Source: Desulfobulbaceae bacterium (GTDB lineage: Bacteria > Desulfobacterota > Desulfobulbia > Desulfobulbales > Desulfocapsaceae). From it: a stretch of DNA of 5,115 bases. This document shows, in pieces, positions 1 to 5,115 of this stretch (the stretch's first letter is position 1; every line of letters begins with the position of its first letter). The notes below the pieces were generated by a model that was not told where the DNA came from, did not search any database, and saw only the letters and a program-made list of their open reading frames with translations. The DNA is taken from positions 1 to 5,115 of the forward strand of contig JAHEMX010000313.1 of the NCBI GenBank assembly GCA_024643445.1. Direction: 5' to 3'. The position numbers and the translations under genes were made by a program.

Positions 1-641
1 GGCGGGGTACGGTGTTTGACCACACGGTGATGGCAGGGGCTCTGACCGGATATTCGATGCCGATTTTCTGGTGGGGGCTGCTGCTGATCATCCTGTTTTC
101 CGGGATTCTGGGCTGGACGCCAGTTTCCGGCAGAATTTCGCTGATCTATTACTTCGATCCGGTTACCGGACTTATGCTGATTGACAGCCTGCTCTCGGGT
201 CAGGAGGGCGCTTTTGCTTCCGCCCTTTCGCACCTGATTCTGCCCTCGATTGTGCTGGGTACCATTCCTCTTGCGGTTATCGCCCGCCAGACCCGCTCGG
301 CCATGCTGGAAGTCCTTGGCGAGGATTATATCAGGACGGCCCGGGCCAAAGGATTGCCGCCCTCGCGCGTGATCGGCCTGCATGCGCTGCGCAATGCCAT
401 GATTCCGGTAATCACCGTCATCGGGCTGCAGGTCGGTGTACTCTTTGCCGGCGCCATCCTGACGGAAACCATCTTTTCCTGGCCGGGAATAGGGAAGTGG
501 ATGGTCGATTCGATTTCCCGGCGCGATTATCCTTCTGTTCAAGGAGGCTTGCTGCTTATCGCCGCGATCATCATGATCGTAAATCTCATCGTTGATCTGC
601 TGTATGGTCTGATCAACCCTCGTATCAGACACACGGGATAG
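1..641 (+). CDS. dppB: Dipeptide ABC transporter inner-membrane permease DppB, C-terminal part (5' end outside window)
   Basis: This is one of the two channel-forming subunits of the dipeptide importer in the inner membrane. The reading frame is open from the left edge (first whole codon at position 3). The GTG at 12 lies inside a conserved stretch (RGTVFDHTVMAGALTGYSMP), so it is not the start. About 212 residues are visible, against roughly 340 in E. coli DppB, so about 125-130 N-terminal residues are missing. Visible landmarks are the hydrophobic segment after GYSMPIFWW, the TPVSGR loop, and the cytoplasmic EAA coupling loop (GEDYIRTARAKGL, about nt 318-356), which docks on the ATPases. 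The ETIFSWPGIG segment and the closing NPRIRH tail follow. The stop lies 2 bp before dppC. From memory the sequence tracks E. coli DppB closely, which favours Dpp over Opp, Nik or Gsi. Substrate cannot be read from a permease alone; peptides, 5-aminolevulinate and haem are all known for the family. Confidence 0.93.
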   Translation, partial: RGTVFDHTVMAGALTGYSMPIFWWGLLLIILFSGILGWTPVSGRISLIYYFDPVTGLMLIDSLLSGQEGAFASALSHLILPSIVLGTIPLAVIARQTRSAMLEVLGEDYIRTARAKGLPPSRVIGLHALRNAMIPVITVIGLQVGVLFAGAILTETIFSWPGIGKWMVDSISRRDYPSVQGGLLLIAAIIMIVNLIVDLLYGLINPRIRHTG

Positions 642-643
642 CC

Positions 644-1555
644 ATGACGGAAACGACCTATACCAGCGAACTGGATACCAGACCGACAGGCCGAATCGCT
701 CTACTCAAGGAGTTCTGGGCGTATTTCAGTGAGAACAGGGGGGCGGTGATCGGCCTCTGTTTTTTTGTAGCGATCGTTATTGTCGCCGTGTTTGCCCATT
801 ACATCGCCCCGCATCTGCCCAACCAGCAGTACCGTGATGCTTTCCTGCAGCCGCCGTTCTGGCAGGAGGGCGGATCTCTGAGCTTCCCGCTGGGCACCGA
901 CGCGGTCGGGCGCGATATGCTGTCGCGCCTTATTTACGGGGCCCGATTCTCGCTGTTTATCGGCTGCGTGGTGGTATCGGGAGCGCTTGTTGTTGGTGTC
1001 GTACTCGGGCTGTGTGCCGGCTTTTTCGGCGGCAGGATCGATACGCTGATCATGCGCCTGATGGACATTATTCTCGCTTTCCCGAGCCTGTTGCTGGCAC
1101 TCGTCCTGGTCGCCATTCTCGGCCCGAGTCTGATCAACGCCATGATCGCCATCGCCATTGTGCAGCAGCCGCATTATGTCCGGCTCACCCGCGCCGCCGT
1201 CATGGGTGAGCTGAACAAGGATTATGTGACGGCTGCCCGTGTTATCGGCGTGCGCCGGATGCGCCTGATGTTCGTGACGATCCTGCCCAATTGCATGGCG
1301 CCGCTCATCGTGCAGGCGGCACTCAGCTTTTCCACCGCCATTCTCGATGCTGCTGCGCTCGGCTTTCTCGGCATGGGCGCCCAGCCGCCCACCCCCGAGT
1401 GGGGCACGATGCTGGCGGATGCCCGGGAGTTCATTCTGCGCGCCTGGTGGGTAGTCACCCTGCCCGGCTGTGCCATCCTGGCGACCGTGCTGGCAATCAA
1501 CCTGATGGGCGATGGTCTGCGCGATGCGCTTGACCCGAAGCTGAAGCGGTCCTGA
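644..1555 (+). CDS. dppC: Dipeptide ABC transporter inner-membrane permease DppC
   Basis: This is the second channel subunit, pairing with DppB in the inner membrane. It is 303 residues long, close to the 300 of E. coli DppC. A short cytoplasmic N-terminus ends in an LKEFWAYFSENRGAVIGL motif (about residues 21-38), typical of the OppC N-terminal region, and leads into the first membrane helix (about 35-52). A periplasmic segment with FPLGTDAVGRDMLSRL (about 81-96) is characteristic of OppC/DppC proteins. Further helices follow. The EAA loop for ATPase contact is at about residues 189-208 (ELNKDYVTAARVIGV). The end carries LGFLGMGAQPPTPEWGTML and the NLMGDGLRDALDPKLK tail, both family hallmarks. 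The ATG is preceded by a modest GGGA five bases upstream, inside the end of dppB. The 2-bp gap implies translational coupling with dppB. Nothing is truncated or disrupted. Confidence 0.96.
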   Translation: MTETTYTSELDTRPTGRIALLKEFWAYFSENRGAVIGLCFFVAIVIVAVFAHYIAPHLPNQQYRDAFLQPPFWQEGGSLSFPLGTDAVGRDMLSRLIYGARFSLFIGCVVVSGALVVGVVLGLCAGFFGGRIDTLIMRLMDIILAFPSLLLALVLVAILGPSLINAMIAIAIVQQPHYVRLTRAAVMGELNKDYVTAARVIGVRRMRLMFVTILPNCMAPLIVQAALSFSTAILDAAALGFLGMGAQPPTPEWGTMLADAREFILRAWWVVTLPGCAILATVLAINLMGDGLRDALDPKLKRS

Positions 1556-1568
1556 TCGGGAGACAGCC

Positions 1569-2570
1569 ATGGCACTGCTCGAAATAGAAAATCTCTCGGT
1601 AGCCTTTCAAACCGCAGGAGGCTTGTTTACCGCGGTTGACCGGATATCCATGAGCCTCGATGTGGGTGAGGTTGTTTCGATTGTCGGTGAATCCGGATCC
1701 GGTAAATCTGTCTCCATGCTTGCCCTGATGGGGCTCCTGCCGTGGACCGCCACGGTGACTGCCGACTGTATGCAGTTTGATGGTAAGAATTTGCTGGAAA
1801 TGGGTGCTCATGAGCGACGGGGAATCATCGGCAAGGAAATATCGATGATTTTCCAGGAACCGATGACCAGTCTCAATCCCTGTTTTACGGTCGGTTTCCA
1901 GCTTTCAGAGACCCTGAAAACCCATATGCACATGGACCGGAGGAAGCGCAGGGAGCGAATGGTCGAGCTCCTGCATCTTGTCGGTATTCCGGAGCCACTC
2001 AAGCGTTTATCCGCCTTTCCGCACCAGTTGTCCGGCGGTATGTCCCAGCGCGTGATGATTGCCATGGCGATCGCCTGCAATCCGCGCCTGCTTATTGCCG
2101 ACGAGCCGACCACCGCGCTTGACGTAACCATTCAGGCACAGATCCTTGATCTGTTGTTGAAATTACAGGATGAGACAAACATGGCCCTGGTCCTGATCAC
2201 CCATGATATGGGCGTGGTGGCTGAGACTGCCAAGCGGGTTATGGTCATGTATGCCGGTCAGCAGGTTGAACACCAGGGAATCAAGGGACTTTTTATTGAC
2301 CCCCATCATCCCTACACCTCCGCTCTGCTGGCGGCATTGCCGGAACGGGCCACGAGTAAGCTCCTGCCGTCGATTGCCGGTGTGGTGCCGGGTCAGTTTG
2401 ACCGGCCCGAGGGCTGTCTTTTCTCACCCCGCTGCCGTTTTGCGACCAATCGCTGCAGGAGTGTGGAACCGGATAGGGCTTCGGCGGAACGAGGTTATGC
2501 ACTTTGCCATTATCCTCTCGAAAACGGTGTACCGTTTAATTATCCGGGTGCTGAGGAGGATAAAGCATGA
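1569..2570 (+). CDS. dppD: Dipeptide ABC transporter ATP-binding protein DppD
   Basis: This is one of two different ATPases that power peptide import from the cytoplasmic side of the DppBC channel. It is 333 residues (E. coli DppD is 327). All ABC elements are intact: Walker A GESGSGKS (40-47), Q-loop Q96 in IFQEPMTSLNP, signature LSGGMSQR (154-161), Walker B LLIADEP with catalytic E179, D-loop ALD (183-185) and switch H212. After the ATPase core comes the oligopeptide-transporter C-terminal domain, with HHPYTSALLAALPE (246-259) and four cysteines at 283, 289, 296 and 313. Cysteines in this position are reported to hold a [4Fe-4S] cluster in some Dpp/Opp ATPases; the cluster here is inferred. 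The LSGGMSQR signature and the GVVPGQFDRPEGC segment fit DppD rather than DppF. The ATG at 1569 has a GGGAGA Shine-Dalgarno five bases upstream. The gene lies 13 bp after dppC and overlaps dppF by 4 bp. Confidence 0.96.
   Translation: MALLEIENLSVAFQTAGGLFTAVDRISMSLDVGEVVSIVGESGSGKSVSMLALMGLLPWTATVTADCMQFDGKNLLEMGAHERRGIIGKEISMIFQEPMTSLNPCFTVGFQLSETLKTHMHMDRRKRRERMVELLHLVGIPEPLKRLSAFPHQLSGGMSQRVMIAMAIACNPRLLIADEPTTALDVTIQAQILDLLLKLQDETNMALVLITHDMGVVAETAKRVMVMYAGQQVEHQGIKGLFIDPHHPYTSALLAALPERATSKLLPSIAGVVPGQFDRPEGCLFSPRCRFATNRCRSVEPDRASAERGYALCHYPLENGVPFNYPGAEEDKA
2553..2560 (+). promoter_or_regulatory. Strong ribosome binding site for dppF
   Basis: GAGGAGGA lies inside the last codons of dppD, six bases before the dppF ATG. 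It is the best Shine-Dalgarno match in the operon. Together with the ATGA stop-start overlap it fixes the dppF start and suggests both coupled and independent ribosome loading. Confidence 0.8.
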
Positions 2571-3535
2571 GCCATGATGTTATCCTTGAAGCAAGGGATT
2601 TAAAGCGATTTTATGAGGTCAGCCGGGGCGGTTTCAGGAAAAAGGCATTGCTCAAGGCACTGAACGGGGCGACCTTTGATCTTGAAAAAGGCAGGACGCT
2701 TGCGGTGGTTGGCGAGTCCGGCTGCGGGAAATCCACCCTTGCCCGGCTGCTGACCATGATCGAACCGCCGACCGCAGGTACGCTGAAAATCCGGGGTGTC
2801 GATATTGTCGGATCTGACAGTGAAACCCGCCGGAAGCTCAAATCTAAAATCCAGATTATTTTTCAGGACCCTTACGGCTCGCTGAACCCGCGGCAGAAAA
2901 TCGGTCACGCGCTGGAAGAACCGCTTCTGGTCAATACCCAAATGTCCCGGCAGGAGCGGAGCCGGGCTGCCCGGGAGATGATGAAACTTGTCGGCCTGAG
3001 ACCTGAGCAGTATGACCGCTATCCGCATATGTTTTCCGGCGGCCAGCGGCAGCGCATTGCTGTTGCCCGGGCACTGATGCTGAACCCGGAGATCCTGATA
3101 CTTGATGAGCCGGTTTCCGCCCTTGACGTGTCGATACAGGCGCAGATCCTGAACCTGCTGGCAGAACTGCAGCAGCGGCTTAACCTGGCCTACCTTTTTA
3201 TCAGCCATGACCTGTCCGTTGTCAGACATATTGCCGATGAGGTTATGGTCATGTATCTCGGGGTACCCATCGAGAAGGCGAGCCGGGATGAGCTGTTCGC
3301 CCGACCGCGCCACCCCTATACCCGGGCCCTTCTTTCAGCCACGCCGACAGCCGACCCTCTCAAGGAAAAGCAGCGAATCGTGCTGCACGGAGAACTGCCT
3401 TCACCGATTAACCCTCCGCCGGGCTGTTCATTCAACCCGCGATGTTCCAGGGCGAGCGCCGAATGTCTGCAGAAATTTCCTGAAATGCAACGCTGCGGCC
3501 AGACACAGGTTGCCTGCTACCATCCCTATGAATAG
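2567..3535 (+). CDS. dppF: Dipeptide ABC transporter ATP-binding protein DppF
   Basis: This is the second ATPase of the importer and partners DppD as a heterodimer on the cytoplasmic face of DppBC. It is 322 residues, slightly shorter than the 334 of E. coli DppF. The N-terminus has the DLKRFYEVSRGGFRKK segment typical of OppF/DppF. The motifs are Walker A GESGCGKS (49-56), Q-loop Q100 in IFQDPYGSLNPRQ, signature FSGGQRQR (156-163), Walker B ILILDEP with E181, D-loop ALD (185-187) and switch H214. The phenylalanine in place of leucine in the signature is normal for DppF. The C-terminal domain has RHPYTRALLSATP (248-260) and cysteines at 287, 293, 300 and 317, with exactly the spacing seen in DppD; an extra cysteine lies at 310. 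The start overlaps the dppD stop in ATGA. This is the last gene of the operon; the next gene is more than 300 bp away. Confidence 0.96.
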   Translation: MSHDVILEARDLKRFYEVSRGGFRKKALLKALNGATFDLEKGRTLAVVGESGCGKSTLARLLTMIEPPTAGTLKIRGVDIVGSDSETRRKLKSKIQIIFQDPYGSLNPRQKIGHALEEPLLVNTQMSRQERSRAAREMMKLVGLRPEQYDRYPHMFSGGQRQRIAVARALMLNPEILILDEPVSALDVSIQAQILNLLAELQQRLNLAYLFISHDLSVVRHIADEVMVMYLGVPIEKASRDELFARPRHPYTRALLSATPTADPLKEKQRIVLHGELPSPINPPPGCSFNPRCSRASAECLQKFPEMQRCGQTQVACYHPYE

Positions 3536-3555
3536 ACAATTCTTCCAGTCACTTA

Positions 3556-3622
3556 CTGAGCAGCGGCTATGCCGTTCCTGAGAGAGCTCAGAGCAAGAAC
3601 ATCACCTTCCGGCGATACGCCG
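3556..3622 (+). terminator. Inverted repeats downstream of dppF (possible transcript 3' end structure)
   Basis: Starting 20 bases after the dppF stop, CTGAGC (3556-3561) is a perfect complement of GCTCAG (3586-3591). Between them AGCGGC (3562-3567) pairs with GCCGTT (3571-3576) around a TAT loop with one G-U pair. This gives a stacked 12-bp structure with a 9-base bulge. The alternative pairing CTGAG/CTCAG at 3578-3591 is mutually exclusive with it. A further hairpin, CGGCG-ATA-CGCCG, lies at 3610-3622. None is followed by a T run, so a classic intrinsic terminator is not supported. A role in 3' end protection or Rho-dependent ending is inference. Confidence 0.35.
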
Positions 3623-3665
3623 CCATAATGCACACGACGGGAAAACGTGAGCATCCGAGTCGATG

Positions 3666-3696
3666 ACGCGATGAACCAGGTGGCGTGATTTTTTTT
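3666..3696 (+). terminator. Weak candidate terminator or AT-rich upstream promoter element
   Basis: Eight consecutive T residues (3689-3696) follow a poor stem, ACGC (3666-3669) with GCGT (3683-3686) and a 13-base loop. The T run alone is suggestive of an intrinsic terminator for dpp, but the stem is too short to be convincing. The run also sits about 50-57 bases before the predicted sodA transcript start, where an UP element would contact RNA polymerase alpha subunits. The two readings are not exclusive. Confidence 0.25.
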
Positions 3697-3703
3697 GTTC
3701 CAT

Positions 3704-3720
3704 ATACCACCTTGTGGCAT
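3704..3720. promoter_or_regulatory. Palindrome at the sodA promoter, possible operator
   Basis: CCAC (3707-3710) and GTGG (3714-3717) form an inverted repeat around CTT. Beyond one mismatch on each side, AT/AT extends the symmetry, giving a 17-bp imperfect palindrome. It overlaps the proposed -35 hexamer of sodA. The position would suit a repressor, but I do not recognise the motif as a Fur, MntR, SoxR or IscR box. The short symmetric core could arise by chance. Confidence 0.25.
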
Positions 3721-3739
3721 CTCAACAAGGACTTATAGT
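3712..3739 (+). promoter_or_regulatory. Candidate sigma70-type promoter for sodA
   Basis: TATAGT (3734-3739) matches the -10 consensus in five of six positions. TTGTGG (3712-3717) lies 16 bp upstream as a weak -35 (three of six). Transcription would begin near 3746, giving a leader of about 110 bases before the sodA ATG. The weak -35 would suit a promoter needing an activator, or one helped by the upstream T run. No other well-spaced pair stood out in the gap. Confidence 0.4.
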
Positions 3740-3750
3740 GTAGGTCTGAT

Positions 3751-3811
3751 CATGGGGATTTGCTGCCAGGACGATGATCTTGGTTGTCCATAATTACTGC
3801 GCAAACCCATG
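3751..3811 (+). promoter_or_regulatory. Structured 5' leader of sodA (long-range stem)
   Basis: CATGGG (3751-3756) plus TTTGC (3759-3763) pairs perfectly with GCAAACCCATG (3801-3811). This forms an 11-bp stem interrupted only by a two-base GA bulge. Inside it CCAGGA (3766-3771) can pair with TCTTGG (3778-3783) around a six-base loop, with one G-U pair; GGAC/GTCC (3769-3772 and 3786-3789) is an alternative. The stem would begin about five bases from the predicted transcript start. It does not match any riboswitch consensus that I recognise. A 5' stabilising stem or a regulated leader is inference. Confidence 0.4.
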
Positions 3812-3844
3812 GTTGAAGCAAAAACCACTTTCACTTATTCATGT

Positions 3845-3849
3845 GAGGA
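3845..3849 (+). promoter_or_regulatory. Ribosome binding site that sets the sodA start
   Basis: GAGGA lies seven bases before the ATG at 3857. The in-frame ATG at 3809, 16 codons upstream, has no such site, and it lies inside the leader stem. This supports 3857 as the start. Confidence 0.75.
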
Positions 3850-3856
3850 ACATACA

Positions 3857-4462
3857 ATGGAACATGTACTACCGAAATTACCGTACGCCTACGATGCACT
3901 TGAGCCCTTTATTGATGCCAGGACCATGGAGATTCACCATACCAAGCATCACCAGGCCTATATCACCAACCTCAATGCGGCAATCAAGGATGATGCCCAT
4001 CTTGGCAGCCTCAGTGTCGAGGAGCTGATCAGCGATTTAAGCAAGGTGCCGGAAGCTATCAGGCCCGTGGTCAGGAACCATGGCGGAGGTCACGCCAATC
4101 ACAGCTTTTTCTGGCCGATTCTGAAAAAAAATGTGGCACCGGGTGGCCCGGTCCTGGAAGCGATTAAAGGTAAATTTGGCAGTTTTGAAAATTTCAAGAC
4201 GCAGTTCTCGGGTGCTGCCGTCAAGCAATTCGGCAGTGGCTGGGCCTGGCTTGTGGTAAACCATGGAGAACTTGAGGTGGTGGGTACCCCGAACCAGGAT
4301 AACCCGCTGTCTGCGGGGAAAAAACCGATCCTCGGAGTGGATGTCTGGGAACATGCCTACTACCTGCTCTACCAGAATCGTCGACCCGATTACGTGGAGG
4401 CCTTTTTCAACGTGATCAACTGGGACAAGGTCAATGAGCATTACCACAATACCCTCGGTTAG
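3857..4462 (+). CDS. sodA: Superoxide dismutase, Mn-type member of the Fe/Mn family (SodA)
   Basis: The enzyme converts superoxide to oxygen and hydrogen peroxide in the cytoplasm; there is no signal peptide. It has 201 residues, the usual family length. The start at residue ME-H-V-L-P-K-L-P-Y is where the family begins. Metal ligands are H27, H82, D162 and H166 (in DVWEHAYY), with H31 and Y35 as second-shell gate residues. The order is an N-terminal helical hairpin domain (about 1-90) followed by the alpha/beta domain (about 95-201). GGGHANHSFFW (76-86) and Q147 in TPNQDNPL are the Mn-type pattern: glycine before the HANH motif, and the outer-sphere glutamine from the C-terminal domain. Fe enzymes carry that glutamine on the N-terminal domain instead. 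Cambialistic use cannot be excluded. The gene appears monocistronic, with its own leader, and converges on a GGDEF gene 84 bp away. Base composition looks somewhat more AT-rich than in the dpp genes. Confidence 0.95.
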   Translation: MEHVLPKLPYAYDALEPFIDARTMEIHHTKHHQAYITNLNAAIKDDAHLGSLSVEELISDLSKVPEAIRPVVRNHGGGHANHSFFWPILKKNVAPGGPVLEAIKGKFGSFENFKTQFSGAAVKQFGSGWAWLVVNHGELEVVGTPNQDNPLSAGKKPILGVDVWEHAYYLLYQNRRPDYVEAFFNVINWDKVNEHYHNTLG

Positions 4463-4470
4463 GAACTGAC

Positions 4471-4535
4471 CCAGGTCTTCGGCCATCTCCCGTCCTCTGA
4501 TCGGGAAGATGGCCGGAATCATCTCTGGCACCTGG
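4471..4535. terminator. Inverted repeat between convergent sodA and GGDEF genes, probable shared terminator region
   Basis: CGGCCATCT (4480-4488) followed by CCCG (4489-4492) pairs with CGGG (4502-4505) and AGATGGCCG (4507-4515). The result is a 13-bp stem with a single bulged A and a nine-base loop. An outer pair, CCAGGT (4471-4476) with ACCTGG (4530-4535), can close the structure further. It lies wholly between the two stop codons, so it can act on both transcripts. No T run follows it on either strand, so classical intrinsic termination is not demonstrated. Confidence 0.5.
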
Positions 4536-4546
4536 AAAAATCAGGT

Positions 4547-5115
4547 TCAGACGACAACGCAGTTACGCCCCTTTTTCTTGGCACGATACAAAGCCTTGTC
4601 TGCGGCTTTTATCACGTCGGCAGGTATACTCAGTGCGCGGCTTGGTTCGGCGGCACCAATACTGATGGTGACGGAAACGGTCTTCGTATTTTTCGCTCTT
4701 GTTCTTGTCTTCGGGGTTTTCTTCGGACGGGCTTTGTCCCTTATACCAAATTGAGCTTCAGCAATTGCTGCACGAAGTGTTTCAAGGTAGGGACGGGCTT
4801 CCTCTTTTGATTTTCCGGGAAAGACCACGGTAAACTCTTCACCACCATAGCGAAAAGGTCTGCCGCCGCCGCCAACAGCGCGGATGTGGGAGGCAACCAT
4901 GCACAAGACCTGGTCGCCTATATCGTGACCGTAGGTGTCGTTGAATTTTTTGAAAAAATCAATATCCAGCATGGCAATCGTGTAGTTTTTCCCGAGGCTC
5001 TGCAGGGTGGTGTTCAATGAGCGCCTGGCCGGGAGACCGGTTAATTCGTCGTTATAGGCCATGGCATAAGCCGTCTCAAGGACGGACAAAATGATAATTA
5101 TCCCTGCAACACTGA
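4547..5115 (-). CDS. Membrane-anchored GGDEF diguanylate cyclase, C-terminal part (5' end outside window)
   Basis: The domain makes the second messenger cyclic di-GMP from two GTP molecules. The frame stays open to the right edge. The residues before the domain (VAGIIIILSVLETAY) look like the end of a membrane helix, so the TTG at 5089 is not the true start and a sensor or membrane region lies outside. Numbering from that TTG codon, the domain opens with NDELTGLPARRSL (13-25). It carries DIDFFKKFNDTYGHDIGD (42-59), with metal ligands D42 and D59 and guanine-contacting N50, and an intact active loop GGEEF (82-86). SIGAAE (143-148) and DKALYRAKKKGRN (164-176) complete the fold. Catalysis is therefore expected. 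The inhibitory RxxD site before the active loop is replaced by four glycines (73-76). A lysine/arginine-rich stretch (about 116-137) precedes the SIGAAE strand. It converges with sodA; its promoter is not visible. Confidence 0.92.
   Translation of the reverse strand, partial: SVAGIIIILSVLETAYAMAYNDELTGLPARRSLNTTLQSLGKNYTIAMLDIDFFKKFNDTYGHDIGDQVLCMVASHIRAVGGGGRPFRYGGEEFTVVFPGKSKEEARPYLETLRAAIAEAQFGIRDKARPKKTPKTRTRAKNTKTVSVTISIGAAEPSRALSIPADVIKAADKALYRAKKKGRNCVVV

Larger units (their letters stand above)
3536..3856. other. Intergenic region between dppF and sodA, no gene seen
   Basis: No open frame in this 321-bp stretch looks like a real protein; short frames here have no recognisable motif and poor start contexts. 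In order it holds short inverted repeats just after dppF (3556-3622), a featureless stretch, an eight-T run (3689-3696), a small palindrome and candidate promoter (3704-3739), a leader with a long-range stem (3751-3811), and the sodA ribosome binding site. It therefore probably contains the end of the dpp transcript and the start of a separate sodA transcript. Confidence 0.7.

Noticed and set aside
12..14. GTG as a start for a short DppB
   Set aside because: The frame continues to the left edge with conserved DppB residues, and a start here would remove essential membrane helices. The gene is simply cut by the window.
701..1570. Long open frame (289 codons) on the minus strand opposite dppC
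   Set aside because: It lies entirely over an intact, family-typical dppC and encodes a Q/R/H/A-rich sequence with no motif. This is the usual shadow of a GC-rich gene.
2600..3313. Open frame of 237 codons on the minus strand opposite dppF
   Set aside because: It is a shadow of dppF with low-complexity composition and no recognisable domain.
3813..3841. Alternative sodA promoter with TTGAAG and TTATTC or TATTCA
   Set aside because: The -10 match is poor, and the transcript would start at the Shine-Dalgarno sequence, leaving no room for ribosome binding.
3809..3856. Sixteen-codon N-terminal extension of SodA from the ATG at 3809
   Set aside because: The extension is neither conserved-looking nor a signal peptide. 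The ATG has no Shine-Dalgarno, whereas the ATG at 3857 has GAGGA seven bases upstream and matches the family start.
4037..4531. Open frame of 164 codons on the minus strand opposite sodA
   Set aside because: It is antisense to the conserved sodA coding region and has no family motif. The real sodA residues explain the codon pattern.
4509..4754. Open frame of 81 codons on the plus strand after sodA
   Set aside because: It overlaps the GGDEF domain on the other strand, where conserved motifs are clear, and has no good ribosome binding site.
5087..5089. TTG as the start of the GGDEF protein
   Set aside because: The frame stays open upstream to the right edge with a hydrophobic isoleucine run resembling the end of a membrane helix, so the protein begins outside the window.
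1..5115. Search for CRISPR arrays, tRNA or rRNA genes, insertion sequences and defence or biosynthetic systems
   Set aside because: No regularly spaced repeats, cloverleaf, rRNA segments, transposase motifs or system-specific proteins are visible. All sizeable genes belong to common housekeeping or signalling families.

Overview
This window is ordinary bacterial chromosome with three units. The first is the distal part of a dipeptide ABC transporter operon (dppB 3' part, dppC, dppD, dppF, + strand, 1-3535). The second is a single superoxide dismutase gene of the Mn-type family (sodA, + strand, 3857-4462). The third is the C-terminal half of a membrane-anchored GGDEF diguanylate cyclase gene on the opposite strand (4547-5115), which converges on sodA. 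Both end genes are cut by the window edges. I see no mobile element, tRNA, rRNA, CRISPR array or integration scar.

The four Dpp proteins resemble, from memory, enterobacterial DppBCDF closely over their whole length. The SodA is a single-domain cytosolic enzyme. This suggests a Gram-negative proteobacterium in the broad sense (Gammaproteobacteria or the former Deltaproteobacteria), with moderately GC-rich genes. I cannot place it more precisely from sequence alone. The sod region looks somewhat less GC-rich than the dpp genes.

The dpp genes are tightly packed: 2 bp between B and C, 13 bp between C and D, and a 4-bp ATGA overlap between D and F. They are almost certainly translated from one transcript. 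DppB and DppC form the inner-membrane channel, and DppD and DppF are the two ATPases. The periplasmic binding protein (DppA), which decides the substrate, is not in the window and would be expected upstream. Both ATPases end in the same four-cysteine pattern, consistent with an iron-sulfur cluster in each C-terminal domain.

The 321-bp gap between dppF and sodA holds no convincing gene. It contains short hairpins after dppF, an eight-T run, a candidate sodA promoter overlapped by a small palindrome, and a leader that can fold into an 11-bp stem just after the predicted transcript start. The sodA start is set at 3857 by a Shine-Dalgarno sequence and by family alignment. Between the convergent sodA and GGDEF stops lies a strong inverted repeat, probably a shared transcription end.

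I found no clearly novel multi-gene system. The points most worth a second look are the structured sodA leader, the palindrome at its promoter, the missing inhibitory site and basic insertion in the GGDEF domain, and the matched cysteine motifs of DppD and DppF.
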